A stretch of 64,000 nucleotides of DNA, taken from JAGNLV01 sp964612145. GTDB lineage: Bacteria > Zixibacteria > MSB-5A5 > GN15 > FEB-12. The position numbers and the translations under genes were made by a program. The notes beneath the pieces were generated by a model. It did not search any database. It was not told where the DNA came from and was given only the letters and a program-made list of their open reading frames with translations. This document shows positions 43,151 through 51,237 of this stretch, one piece after another; position 1 is the first letter of the stretch; each line of letters opens with the position of its first letter. The stretch is from contig CAZTBP010000001.1 of the NCBI GenBank assembly GCA_964612145.1, positions 1 to 64,000 of the forward strand, written 5' to 3'.

Positions 43151-43783
43151 ATGGCTTATCCTAAATTGCATAGACTGCTTAGGCATCCACTGATCGTCAC
43201 CGTAACTCCCGCACTAATTATCCTCTTGGGGCCAATAGCCTGGAACGTCATATCTAAACCTGACTATGGCCTAACGGCGACTGTTGACTACAATCACTTT
43301 GCCCTACCTTCTAACCTGACGGATCATATGAAATATAATAGAGAGTTTTGGATAGGCGGTCTCGATACTACATTTACGCAAACGCGTACTCTTCTCGAGG
43401 GCTCGGTTTCCAATGGTAGGGAGAAACAGATTACGCAGGTAAAGCTCCGAATTAAAGGCGCACGCTGGTATCAATTAGACCGGTTTGATGGTTCGACCGA
43501 AGAAGGTCCCATCGTTGATGTAATCGAGCTCCACACGCTTGATCCCGGCGAGTCGGTAACTTGTCGTATCTGGTGTACTCAGGCCCATGAGCGATCGAAT
43601 ATCCTACTGAGTCACAAAGACGGCGTTGGCGAAGTATATGTCGAATCCAATCATGAGAGCATACCCTGGCTAGTAATATTTTTAAGCTTTGTCATGGGAG
43701 GTTTGCTTTTTATGCTAGTCAGCTCGCTATTGTGGGCTTATGAAGTCTTGAAGCGCACCCGAACTAATACCCCGTCCTCCTGA
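43151..43783 (+). CDS. two-TM membrane moron
   Basis: 210 residues, unrecognised. One transmembrane segment at about 13-34 (LIVTVTPALIILLGPIAW) and one near the C-terminus (about 172-196, WLVIFLSFVMGGLLFMLVSS) bracket a 135-residue domain that should face the periplasm or exterior. The tail is short and basic. Base composition is more AT-rich than its neighbours and the gene runs against both operons: marks of a moron expressed from the prophage. No Shine-Dalgarno is seen. Its 3' end overlaps the convergent nuclease gene by 20 nt. Superinfection exclusion is a plausible role. Confidence 0.78.
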   Translation: MAYPKLHRLLRHPLIVTVTPALIILLGPIAWNVISKPDYGLTATVDYNHFALPSNLTDHMKYNREFWIGGLDTTFTQTRTLLEGSVSNGREKQITQVKLRIKGARWYQLDRFDGSTEEGPIVDVIELHTLDPGESVTCRIWCTQAHERSNILLSHKDGVGEVYVESNHESIPWLVIFLSFVMGGLLFMLVSSLLWAYEVLKRTRTNTPSS

Positions 43784-44441
43784 CCTTATCCCGGAACTCG
43801 CAATGCCCACAGTTCGGAGCAGCCGGCGGCATTTCCGGTTGCGTTAAAATCTCCATCACGCGCCGCAGGAAGTCATGGAATCCCTCCGGGTCCAGGTCAA
43901 ACGGCAGCCAGGTCATGTCGCAGGCGTAGCTGACGACTCCATCATCACCCAGGCTCATGCTCTGATGGTCAATCCCGATCAAACCGATACAGGATATCGG
44001 TTTGACGCTGAACTTGTTCGGCGCCGGGTGTTCCAGGCAGTATGCATATGAGCGGAGTTGTCGGGCGTAGAGCCGGGCATGCTCGCTTTTGACGTTGGCT
44101 GTTTTGAAGTCAATGACGCCGTATGAACCATCGTCAAACTTGATGATGGAGTCGAACTTGCCACGGATGAAGCAGGTATCCTTAAAGCCCTCGACCTTGA
44201 TCGGGGCCGATTCTACCCACTTCTCAGCGTGCAGGAACGTCCCGGACGGGATCTCCGGCGATACGATCCGACAGCTTTTGCCTGAGAAGAAGTCTTTCTG
44301 GATGCCGTCGATCTTGGTGAACATCTTCGGGAAGGGGCTGAAGGGGCGGGTAAATCCGTGGCGCACTTTCAGGTAGAAACAGCGAGGGCATTCCTCGAAA
44401 AGGAACGTGAAATCCGAAGGGCTGAGTTTGAAGCTATGCAT
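43764..44441 (-). CDS. PD-(D/E)XK nuclease, RecB/Cas4-like
   Basis: 225 residues. The nuclease core reads RGKFDSIIKFDDGSYGVIDF then KT, giving Asp and Asp-x-Lys; a downstream RQLRSYAYCL is the usual QxxxY region. Cys residues ECPRC near the N-terminus and CGHCEF at the C-terminus could hold an iron-sulfur cluster as in Cas4. It is the last gene of the early operon and distinct from the exonuclease at 57027. Likely DNA end processing. Confidence 0.82.
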   Translation of the reverse strand: MHSFKLSPSDFTFLFEECPRCFYLKVRHGFTRPFSPFPKMFTKIDGIQKDFFSGKSCRIVSPEIPSGTFLHAEKWVESAPIKVEGFKDTCFIRGKFDSIIKFDDGSYGVIDFKTANVKSEHARLYARQLRSYAYCLEHPAPNKFSVKPISCIGLIGIDHQSMSLGDDGVVSYACDMTWLPFDLDPEGFHDFLRRVMEILTQPEMPPAAPNCGHCEFRDKVRRTGY

Positions 44442-44483
44442 CGTGGTCTCCCGGTTTGAGGCTCTTGGTTTAGTATTGGTCAG

Positions 44484-44945
44484 TTACAGGTACTTGTCAA
44501 TCCGTTCATCGCCAGCGGCTGCCCGCGCCACCTGGTCGAGGTCAATAACCAGACCGGGTTTCTTGGCCAGCAGCCGATAGAGGCCGGTACCGGGACGATT
44601 CTGATACACGTGCCAGTTGAGCAGCTCGCGGTAGGCTTTCAGGCCGCAACCTGAAAGGTATCGGGTTCGATCCCGGATGTTGTTTTTCAATCGATACAGA
44701 TACTGATAAGCGTTGTGATGTTCGTCGGCCAATTCGCTCCAGTGCGTCCAGCCGCCCTCGATATCGGCTTTCAAGCGGATAGCCATAATCACCATGATCA
44801 TGAAGTCCGTCCATGGCAGGGCCATCGGAATATCATTGACCCGCACGAGGTAGTATTTTTGCGTGCTGTTTCCGGCCAGTTCCTGGCCGACAATCCGGAG
44901 CTTGCTGGGCTTGAATAGCTTCGACCTTCCCTGTCGAGTGGCCAT
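44484..44945 (-). CDS. stand-alone winged-helix protein (OmpR C-domain-like)
   Basis: 153 residues. A leading beta sheet (KYYLVRVNDIPMALPWTDFM) is followed by helices and YQYLYRLKNNIRD, then a tail turn NRPGTGLYRLL. That mirrors the xxYIxRLRxKI ... GxGYRL signature of PhoB/OmpR DNA-binding domains. A second phage protein (48556-48990) has the same plan. No receiver domain is present, so regulation would be by abundance or oligomerisation. It may control late or early genes. Confidence 0.6.
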   Translation of the reverse strand: MATRQGRSKLFKPSKLRIVGQELAGNSTQKYYLVRVNDIPMALPWTDFMIMVIMAIRLKADIEGGWTHWSELADEHHNAYQYLYRLKNNIRDRTRYLSGCGLKAYRELLNWHVYQNRPGTGLYRLLAKKPGLVIDLDQVARAAAGDERIDKYL

Positions 44946-45116
44946 GTTGGATATCCTCCGTGATCACGATTTGATTGGCTTTACGATCTATCCCCGCCGC
45001 CGGCCGTGGAGCTTGGCCGACGGCGGCAAAAGTTAGCTTAATTCAAGAGTTATTCTCTGTCTGTCATTTGGCTAATCCATCGATATCACCTCCCCCGACG
45101 ATGTACTTTCCGCCGC

Positions 45117-46139
45117 TCATCCTCGTGGCCTCTCCACTATTCGATCCGGCTCCTCATTGCGCAGCTTGCGGTAGAAATCGATGAATGTCTTTGTGCGGCC
45201 TTTAAACTTTCCGGAATCGTGTTTGACCGGCATCGGAACCTTTAGCACAGGCCGATCTGGGAAGTATCGTATTCCGGGTGCATGCATGAGCAGCTCAAGG
45301 TCTTGGGTATGGAACAGTGGCGCACCCTCGTACCACTTAATTTTCTCGCGGTCTTGATCGGCATAGCAAATTGGCTTCGGTAGACCGGCGAGATTACCGT
45401 CAATATCGGCGAGGTCCCGGCGCGTACCGGCACAAATAAACCGACAGCGGAATTGAGGAACCTGGTATTCAACGGCATCGACAAGGCCGTAGACGAGTTC
45501 GTAATAACAGTCATAGGCGGCCTCGAGGAAGGCTTTCATGTACTCGCCCTTGTTGAAACTCTGGAATCCGGGAACGTTTTCGAAGATGAAGAACTTCGGC
45601 TGGGCCTCCCTGACAACACGGAGAAACTGGAACACTAAGTCGTTTCGTTCGTCGTACTTGCCCTTAATCGCGTGTTTACTGCAGGTTGAAAAGCCTTGAC
45701 ACGGAGGACCGCCTACCAAAAGATAGGCTTCACCGACTCGCAGCCGAGCTTCACGCAAAATCATTGATGTAGGTGTATTCCTGATATCGCCCTGGATCAG
45801 GGCCGAATGCCTGAAGAAATTCGGACGGTTCGCGATCAAGGTCTGGCAGCATCCACGGGTCCATTCATGCTGGACAACTGAGACAAAGCCCGCCTGCTCA
45901 AGACCGATGTCAAAACCGCCGGCACCGGTAAACAAGCTGATCGTCGGGTAGCCTTCGAAATAGACCAATTCCTCTTCACGACTGCCGAGGATAAGCGGCT
46001 GCCGGCGCTGCACTAATACGCGCGGCTCAGTCAGGTCCTTCACCTTTACCGGCTCGCCGATGATCTCAGCTTCCGGCCAGGAGCGGAGACCGTCGTGCTG
46101 GGGATAGCCTATTCCGACGTTCGTGCTCACTCCGGCCAC
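45117..46139 (-). CDS. C5-cytosine DNA methyltransferase, C-terminally short
   Basis: 340 residues. Motif I FTGAGGFDIGLEQAGF, motif IV GGPPCQGFS with catalytic Cys, motif VI ENVPGF and motif VIII VPQFRCRFICAG are all present. The protein stops at EEPDRIVERPRG, before motifs IX and X (REAxRxQxFP, GNAV), which C5 enzymes need for target binding and fold closure. Another frame reads on for 17 codons (MSGGKYI...) after the stop, suggesting a frameshift or decay. A 70-residue N-terminal extension is unusual. The gene-free 45001-45116 holds only a GC-rich hairpin. Confidence 0.85.
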   Translation of the reverse strand: MAGVSTNVGIGYPQHDGLRSWPEAEIIGEPVKVKDLTEPRVLVQRRQPLILGSREEELVYFEGYPTISLFTGAGGFDIGLEQAGFVSVVQHEWTRGCCQTLIANRPNFFRHSALIQGDIRNTPTSMILREARLRVGEAYLLVGGPPCQGFSTCSKHAIKGKYDERNDLVFQFLRVVREAQPKFFIFENVPGFQSFNKGEYMKAFLEAAYDCYYELVYGLVDAVEYQVPQFRCRFICAGTRRDLADIDGNLAGLPKPICYADQDREKIKWYEGAPLFHTQDLELLMHAPGIRYFPDRPVLKVPMPVKHDSGKFKGRTKTFIDFYRKLRNEEPDRIVERPRG

Positions 46140-46873
46140 TCCCTCATCCGTAAATGTCCGGGCAACTGGTCCAGCCGCTTAGCTACCTTACCGTCGATAT
46201 TGAGCTGCTTCACAAATACCGGCACCCCGGCGTTCTGGCACTGGTCCACGAGGTCTGTCACCCATTCGATATTGCAGGGCCGCCGGTTCGGGCCGGATTC
46301 GCAGCCGATGATGACGAGATCGGGTATTGGTTCTTCCATTGACGCAACTTGATCTCTGTTGAACATACCAGCCCTAACGCCGCTTCTGGTAACAACATCA
46401 GGCAAACGGAGGGCCGTCATTAGCCGCCCCCCGTCAATCGGCCCCAGCATCGGCTCTACGCTCACGAACCTTTTGGCCGCCCGACACTCGAGCAGTTCCG
46501 GGATCCGCTGATTCCACTCCTCCTGTGATTCGGCGGACGTGCCGAGCCAGACGTTCGGCAACGGCCACTCCCCGCTTAAGCGACCGTCTCGACCGTTCAG
46601 GTTCTTCGCCCGGCATATCCGTTTCGTCAAAATCAAGAACAGGTGCTCCGGATGGTGTGCCATCAGGAAATACGCATCACGGATCTCGCTCAACTTGACA
46701 TCCTCGTGAAACAGGTCATTCCAAATCGTGATGACTTTCGGCCCCCCGCGTACCGCCTTCTCAAGCGCTGCCAGGTCAAACTCCACTTTGATCGAACAGC
46801 CTTTGACCACCATCGGCCCAGCGTCCCACCAGAGCCCTTTGTCCCAGCGCTTTTGATTTGGCCTGAGCATCAT
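46127..46873 (-). CDS. DUF5131 (phage Gp37/Gp68) family protein, cluster region deleted
   Basis: 248 residues. Family phrases are clear: KRWDKGLWWD at the start, ITIWNDLFHEDVKLSEIRDA, LILTKR, LPNVWLGTSAESQEEWNQRI, FVSVEPMLGPI, IGCESGPNRRPCNIEW and VPVFVKQLN. Normally the N-terminus holds GCxxxSxGCxxC for an iron-sulfur cluster; here the text jumps from VVKGC to SIKVEFDL, leaving only the first Cys. An internal in-frame deletion is the simplest explanation. The family's function is not established. It overlaps the cytosine methylase gene by 13 nt. Confidence 0.8.
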   Translation of the reverse strand: MMLRPNQKRWDKGLWWDAGPMVVKGCSIKVEFDLAALEKAVRGGPKVITIWNDLFHEDVKLSEIRDAYFLMAHHPEHLFLILTKRICRAKNLNGRDGRLSGEWPLPNVWLGTSAESQEEWNQRIPELLECRAAKRFVSVEPMLGPIDGGRLMTALRLPDVVTRSGVRAGMFNRDQVASMEEPIPDLVIIGCESGPNRRPCNIEWVTDLVDQCQNAGVPVFVKQLNIDGKVAKRLDQLPGHLRMREWPE

Positions 46874-47136
46874 AACTCCGCAATCATTGCATCGTTGGCA
46901 ATCTTGGCGGCCAAAAGCATGGCCAAGTTGGCGATGTCGGCGCAGCGCTCAATGGCAACCTTGGGATTCCCTTCCTTTCGTAGATCATGAACGTTTGACA
47001 GTATCCCCGCATGGTAGCTCTCCTCACTGACCTCCCGATAGTCCGACTTCGCAACGTTCTTCGGCAACGCGAGCTGCTCAATCTGTATCCCCTCGAACCA
47101 CTTCATGGCTGGCAGTAGGTCATTGATTTTCGACAT
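46870..47136 (-). CDS. small helical protein
   Basis: 88 residues from ATG at 47136 with AAAGGA 8 nt upstream; longer in-frame starts overlap the previous gene deeply. Features: AMKWFEGIQIEQLALPKN and a C-terminal helix LAMLLAAKIANDAMIAEL. It resembles the small helical proteins that accompany phage early operons. Function unknown. It overlaps the DUF5131 gene by 4 nt. Confidence 0.6.
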   Translation of the reverse strand: MSKINDLLPAMKWFEGIQIEQLALPKNVAKSDYREVSEESYHAGILSNVHDLRKEGNPKVAIERCADIANLAMLLAAKIANDAMIAEL

Positions 47137-47656
47137 TGGATTGGTCCTTTCTGTTAGTTGATTGGTTGCTTTCCATATCTTTGACAAGTCGCCGCACCAG
47201 TGCCGCAACAAATGACCAATTCGGTGCGTTGTCGTGCCACGGCGCTCTAACTGCTGTTTCAAGCCAATACTTCCCGTTCGATTTATGTACCTCAATCAGC
47301 CCGGCATCGGATGGTATGCTTTTCGGCGGCAGTAATCCCTTTGGCGCCACAAAGTAATACTCGTTAGAAAACCGCACCGCCGGACGCCGCTTTGCTGGGT
47401 CCGATAATTCACGGCAAAAATCGTTTTTGGATGTCTTGATTTCAAACGCCGTCCGCTTGAGTCCGTTAGACGGGTATGGCTCAATCGTCCAAATATCTAT
47501 CTTCCTCTCGGCGTCGGCATCAGTGAGGGTCGGCTTTGCTGAGTAATATCGCGTCTTATGCACGAAGCCAGTCCCAAGTCGCAACTCCGTGATCACCAAA
47601 CACGATGACCTATCGAAGTGACCTACAACAGCTTGTCTCAACTCTTTCGCCGTCAT
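47120..47656 (-). CDS. PD-(D/E)XK nuclease-like, MmcB family type
   Basis: 178 residues. The core reads RKIDIWTIEPYPSNGLKRTA followed by FEIKTSKNDF, giving Asp and Glu-x-Lys separated by 18 residues, then AVRFSNEYYFVAPKGLLPP, typical of small repair-endonuclease-like proteins. The N-terminus is an alpha helix with Cys. It could trim DNA or act in recombination. It overlaps YopX by 4 nt. Confidence 0.72.
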   Translation of the reverse strand: MTAKELRQAVVGHFDRSSCLVITELRLGTGFVHKTRYYSAKPTLTDADAERKIDIWTIEPYPSNGLKRTAFEIKTSKNDFCRELSDPAKRRPAVRFSNEYYFVAPKGLLPPKSIPSDAGLIEVHKSNGKYWLETAVRAPWHDNAPNWSFVAALVRRLVKDMESNQSTNRKDQSNVENQ

Positions 47657-48165
47657 CGCCGTTTATCCTCCAGGGCCGCCGTGCCGTCAAGGTTACTTCC
47701 GCCGATCAGCTCGACACGGCACTTGTCGATCCACTCTTCCTGGTGTATGTTGCCGATGACCTCGATGTCGTTGCCGATGACCTCGATGTCGTCATCGATC
47801 CAATCAGCAAGCGGTTGATCCAGGCAATCATCATGTGGGATACGTAGCCACCACTGGCCGGAATCCACGCACCACGCGACCTCCATCACCCATTCATCTT
47901 CTATCTGGTGTCCATAGTGCAACAAGTCCCCCTCGTAAATCTCTTTACCGTTCTTGTCGTGCAGGCCGGTGAACTGTTCGAGGACGATATTATCGAAGTC
48001 GAAACAGACCACGGGTTCGGGTGGCTCCGCATCCGTCACCTGTGGTCGTGGCGCAAAGTCATCCTCCGTTACGATATACCGCCCGTCCCAATCAATAACC
48101 TGCACCGCTGAATACTCGGACTCACACTTAATCCACGCCCTGAACTTGATGACTCGTTCGCTCAT
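47653..48165 (-). CDS. YopX family protein
   Basis: 170 residues. The YopX signature is clear: IKFRAWIK at the start, LEQFTGLHDKNGKEIYEGDL and later IEVIGNIHQEE. The segment DIEVIGN is duplicated in tandem through a 21-bp DNA duplication. YopX proteins are common in phage early regions and have no agreed function. Overlaps on both sides by 4 nt. Confidence 0.9.
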   Translation of the reverse strand: MSERVIKFRAWIKCESEYSAVQVIDWDGRYIVTEDDFAPRPQVTDAEPPEPVVCFDFDNIVLEQFTGLHDKNGKEIYEGDLLHYGHQIEDEWVMEVAWCVDSGQWWLRIPHDDCLDQPLADWIDDDIEVIGNDIEVIGNIHQEEWIDKCRVELIGGSNLDGTAALEDKRR

Positions 48166-48590
48166 TTCGCCTCCTCAAACATCAGCCTCTGAAGCTCTTC
48201 CCGGACCTTCTCGGCAGGCACATCGAACAGTCCGAGCTGGCCAGAGTATGGTACCGGCGTCTCAAACCGTCGCGGTTCTTCCATGTACAGCCCGAAGAAT
48301 CCCTCCTCGTGCCATTTCGAGAAATCACCGCCTTTCCGCTTCGCACCGATGGGAAAGTACTTGCCGCTCGTGACAGTCACGATTCCGACAATGGCGCCGG
48401 TGGGTAGACCACCGTTGAAGGCAAAGCCGTGACGTTTTGTGAGCACCCTCCACGCGAGGTTATCGATCCGCTGACCGGTGTGAATCAGTAATTGCCCGGT
48501 GTGGTGGAAGCGGACGTTGCGGTTTTCTACGTCCTTTATGCCGCGAAGTATCAACTCAGCCCAGGGCTGTTTGATCGAAAGACATTTCAT
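48162..48590 (-). CDS. ASCH domain protein
   Basis: 142 residues from ATG at 48590, which has GGAGGA at 8 nt. The ASCH fold starts KCLSIKQPWAELILRGIKDV and continues with ENRNVRFHHTGQLLIHTGQ, then TGAIVGIVTVTSGKYF: a PUA-like beta-barrel that binds RNA or modified bases. It overlaps the winged-helix gene by 35 nt. Related proteins sit near phage modification enzymes. Confidence 0.88.
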   Translation of the reverse strand: MKCLSIKQPWAELILRGIKDVENRNVRFHHTGQLLIHTGQRIDNLAWRVLTKRHGFAFNGGLPTGAIVGIVTVTSGKYFPIGAKRKGGDFSKWHEEGFFGLYMEEPRRFETPVPYSGQLGLFDVPAEKVREELQRLMFEEAK

Positions 48591-48990
48591 GCTTGATATC
48601 CTCCTGGAATTCTCGGCCGATGCGTCCTGCAAGCTGACGAATCTCGAAGTCCGGATGATTCCTCAGTCTGGCCACTTTGAATTTGATTATTGTCCGGTGG
48701 ACATTGAGCCGATAGTAACCGCTGCGGTTGTTTTCGATGGGCTCCCAGTCGCGACCGAGAGTCTCGGCTATCTCGGTTCTGAGACGATAGACGTATCGCG
48801 ACTGATTGGCCCCCGGCTCAATTGTGGTCTTTAGGATCCAGCCCTCGGACTGGTCCTCAGCTGCCCGGATCGCAAGAATCACGAAATACTTAAAGCTTTT
48901 TGGCGTCAACCAAACGCGCTTGCGATCGACCGTTATGCCGTAGCGTCGCTTCTGAGTTGCGAAGTCAATCTTGATTTTGAACGGGATCAT
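48556..48990 (-). CDS. stand-alone winged-helix protein (OmpR C-domain-like)
   Basis: 144 residues. The plan is beta sheet (YGITVDRKRVWLTPKSFKYF), helices (VILAIRAAEDQSEG), then SRYVYRLRTEIAETLGRDW and the wing NRSGYYRL, matching trans_reg_C domains. The basic C-terminal tail (IKFKVARLRNHPDFEIRQLA) is extra. With 44484-44945 it forms a pair of divergent paralogues. DNA binding is inferred from the fold alone. Confidence 0.6.
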   Translation of the reverse strand: MIPFKIKIDFATQKRRYGITVDRKRVWLTPKSFKYFVILAIRAAEDQSEGWILKTTIEPGANQSRYVYRLRTEIAETLGRDWEPIENNRSGYYRLNVHRTIIKFKVARLRNHPDFEIRQLAGRIGREFQEDIKHEMSFDQTALG

Positions 48991-49190
48991 ACCACTCCCC
49001 TTATCCGCCGGCGCACGCTCTCGGCCGGCCGTTGAAATTCATCGACGCGCTGGATGTGGCCGGGGCACCCGCCAAGGCAGTGGACTCGCCGCTGATCGTG
49101 TTCGATCACGTAGAGCCGCCGGCAGTGCATGCAAGCCCATATCCCGACACCCTTCTCGGTCGCGTCTATCACCAGTTTCTTGTTGGTCAT
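48987..49190 (-). CDS. small zinc-finger protein
   Basis: 67 residues. WACMHCRRLYVIEHDQRRVH then CLGGCPGHI gives a CxxC...C...C pattern typical of a zinc ribbon. The C-terminus is Arg-rich (ESVRRRIRGVV). Such proteins bind nucleic acids or partner enzymes. It overlaps both neighbours by 4 nt, next to RNase HI. Confidence 0.7.
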   Translation of the reverse strand: MTNKKLVIDATEKGVGIWACMHCRRLYVIEHDQRRVHCLGGCPGHIQRVDEFQRPAESVRRRIRGVV

Positions 49191-49756
49191 TTTGACCTCT
49201 TTCGTTCGGCGGCGAGCTCATCTTCGAGCCTCGCTATCTTCTGTTTGAGCCGGGCGATTTCTGCCCGGAGCTTCTGCTCTGTGGCCACCCGTTCTCGCTT
49301 TGCCCCCGGTGCGTAGCCGTCCAACCACTCCCGGACGAAAGCATCGACCGCGGCAATTCTCTTGTCGTCTCGCGAGAGCCAGTGAAACACAAATTTGCCC
49401 GGCGCGTGATTGATCACGTCGCGGGCCTGATTGAAAAGCACCTTGAGTTGCCTGCTCTTGATTTTCCACTCGTTTGACATTTGCCTGGCCACGAGCTGGC
49501 AATCGCAGTAGTGATGGATCTCAAGCGGTACCGGATGTCCAAGCTCGGCCACGACCTGATTTGCAATCTCCAATCCGCGAATCATGGCAACGTATTCGCT
49601 GGTGTTGTTGGCGTGATCGTCACCGATCCATTCGCGGTGTCGGCGGAGTTCCTTCCCGTTTTTGTCCGTGACGATGACTCCAATAGCTGAAGGCCCAGGA
49701 TTTCCGCGCGAACCGGCGTCGGTGTAAACTCGAATCGTTGTTGCCTTGCGAATCAT
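49187..49756 (-). CDS. RNase HI-like protein with C-terminal coiled coil
   Basis: 189 residues. Catalytic layout: YTDAGSRGNPGPSAIG (Asp13), NNTSEYVAM (Glu), YCDCQLVARQM (Asp) and a later Asp in AAVDAFVREW. The usual HxxND/AD segment is altered (DDKRIAAVDA). A 45-residue charged coiled coil (IARLKQKIARLEDELAAERK) follows, absent in normal RNase HI. It removes RNA from hybrids, perhaps at the phage origin. Confidence 0.88.
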   Translation of the reverse strand: MIRKATTIRVYTDAGSRGNPGPSAIGVIVTDKNGKELRRHREWIGDDHANNTSEYVAMIRGLEIANQVVAELGHPVPLEIHHYCDCQLVARQMSNEWKIKSRQLKVLFNQARDVINHAPGKFVFHWLSRDDKRIAAVDAFVREWLDGYAPGAKRERVATEQKLRAEIARLKQKIARLEDELAAERKRSK

Positions 49757-49763
49757 GCCAGCC

Positions 49764-50237
49764 TCACTTTCTCGGTAACAGCCCCGAAATCATTCGCGCC
49801 GGCTCAATCCGACCGGCCTCAATCTCGGACGTAATCAACTCCGCCAGCGTGGTGCGTTTGCCCTGCTGGTCATGGAATGAGAGGTAGCCGCCGAAGACCG
49901 ACGATACCGGCGCCACTTCGTATTTTATCACATCGCTCTGATTCTTGACCTGATTCCAGAGGATCCGCCAGGCTATCCGCTTCGCCTGCTCCTCAAAGTC
50001 CTCTCGGGTCTTACTGTGCCCGTTGTATCTATCCCAGAGGACATCTGCGATTTTCTTCGAATCCGCCTGAAACACAAACTCGGTCCCGCGATAAACAGCA
50101 ATCACGGCATCGGCCCCCTGATCGTATATCTGAGCTATCCGGTCAAAACCAACCTCTTTCAGTAGACCCACGATCTCACCGATGGACCTATCTGCGGAAA
50201 TGCTCGTGTCCTGAAACGGGAAATAGTTCTTGCTCAT
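49764..50237 (-). CDS. hypothetical early protein
   Basis: 157 residues from ATG at 50237 overlapping the upstream stop (ATGA). The sequence is mixed alpha/beta: IGEIVGLLKEVGFDRIAQIY, VIAVYRGTEFVFQADSKKIA, and helical AKRIAWRILWNQVKNQ. I do not recognise a family. It lies between RusA-like and RNase HI genes, so a DNA-metabolism role is likely. Confidence 0.7.
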   Translation of the reverse strand: MSKNYFPFQDTSISADRSIGEIVGLLKEVGFDRIAQIYDQGADAVIAVYRGTEFVFQADSKKIADVLWDRYNGHSKTREDFEEQAKRIAWRILWNQVKNQSDVIKYEVAPVSSVFGGYLSFHDQQGKRTTLAELITSEIEAGRIEPARMISGLLPRK

Positions 50238-50752
50238 ACCAGCCTCATATCGTTGGCTTGGAGTTCTTTTTTCCGTTCTTCCCTGAGACGCTTCTTTGGC
50301 GTTGGCCCGCACGCCTGATCTGATACAGACCAATGCATGAGGACACGACATTCAGACTTTCTGCATTTGATTTGCCGGGGATCCCATTCGATGTTCGACT
50401 CCCGGTCGTTGTACAGTGGCGGATCTTGTCGCGGCCACTGCAGGGGATCAAGTAGCAGCTCGTCACCTGACCGGTAGATGTTTTTCATGTCGAGGGAGCG
50501 GACGCGATAGACGAAGACTTGGAGTTTGATCTTGCGACCGATCGCTGCGCAGTGCCGTTGCAACGCGTAGATTGCCTCGAGGTGGCCCGAATCCTCGATC
50601 AACCTCCGCCAGTGTTTCTGAATCTTCTTTTTCTTGGCATTGGCGATTATAGCCTGTATCCGCGTCTGGCCGGGCCGGACGCTCGTGTCATTGAGCGACG
50701 GAATCTGACCGGGCAGCGTGAACCAGAAATCTGTGTTTACACTCCGGTTCAT
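50234..50752 (-). CDS. RusA-like Holliday junction resolvase
   Basis: 172 residues. It begins FTLPGQIPSLNDTSVRPGQT, contains KIKLQVFVYRVRSLDMKNIY with Asp and Asn, then LLLDPLQ and PLYNDRESNIEW, and Lys in RQIKCRKSECRVLMHW. This fits the RusA order (PGxPxxxN, DxxN, D, DD, K) with small changes. Resolves recombination intermediates before packaging. The C-terminal basic tail is extra. Confidence 0.68.
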   Translation of the reverse strand: MNRSVNTDFWFTLPGQIPSLNDTSVRPGQTRIQAIIANAKKKKIQKHWRRLIEDSGHLEAIYALQRHCAAIGRKIKLQVFVYRVRSLDMKNIYRSGDELLLDPLQWPRQDPPLYNDRESNIEWDPRQIKCRKSECRVLMHWSVSDQACGPTPKKRLREERKKELQANDMRLV

Positions 50753-51237
50753 TTTCCACCCGTCACACTTTTGAGGTCACGGCGTTCTACACGGAGGGCC
50801 CGATCCATCGTCTGGGCCCGGAGAAAGACAGCGTTGACATCAAAACTCACGGCTCCACCAGTGAGCTGTTTTTCACCGGCGAGCACGCCGTCAACGACGT
50901 CGGCGAACTTGTTCGGTGAGAGCGACTGCAAAGCGTAGGTGTTGTAGCTGTCTTTGACCGCCTGACGCTGGCTCAAACGCTTGGGGGGAAGCGAGGCAGC
51001 CGGCCCGGGCGCCTTCCCTTTTCGGCGGTCCGATTTGCGCTTCTGGTTTTGCTTGCGATTGTACTCACGCCTTCGAGCCTTGTTACTTGCATTCCACTCT
51101 TTCGCGCGGTCCCTGTTCTTCTCGTAGTACTGCCGCTGGTACTCTCGACGGGCGTCTTCTCTACAATCCTCGCAGTACCTCTGGTAACCGTTCTCCGGTA
51201 TCACGTTTGTGCAGTTGCTGAATGTGCAGGTTTTCAT
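50749..51237 (-). CDS. zinc-finger basic protein
   Basis: 162 residues. The N-terminus has CTFSNCTNVIPENGYQRYCE then DC: a CxxxxC...CxxC finger. A strongly basic region follows (ARREYQRQYYEKNRDRAKEW, RRREYNRKQNQKRKSDRRKG) and then a folded helical C-terminus. This layout recurs in phage DNA-binding accessory proteins. Likely binds DNA near replication. Confidence 0.7.
   Translation of the reverse strand: MKTCTFSNCTNVIPENGYQRYCEDCREDARREYQRQYYEKNRDRAKEWNASNKARRREYNRKQNQKRKSDRRKGKAPGPAASLPPKRLSQRQAVKDSYNTYALQSLSPNKFADVVDGVLAGEKQLTGGAVSFDVNAVFLRAQTMDRALRVERRDLKSVTGGK

Noticed and set aside
45001..45050. GC-rich hairpin GCCGCCG/CGGCGGC as terminator
   Set aside because: No T run follows on the minus strand (A-rich on plus).
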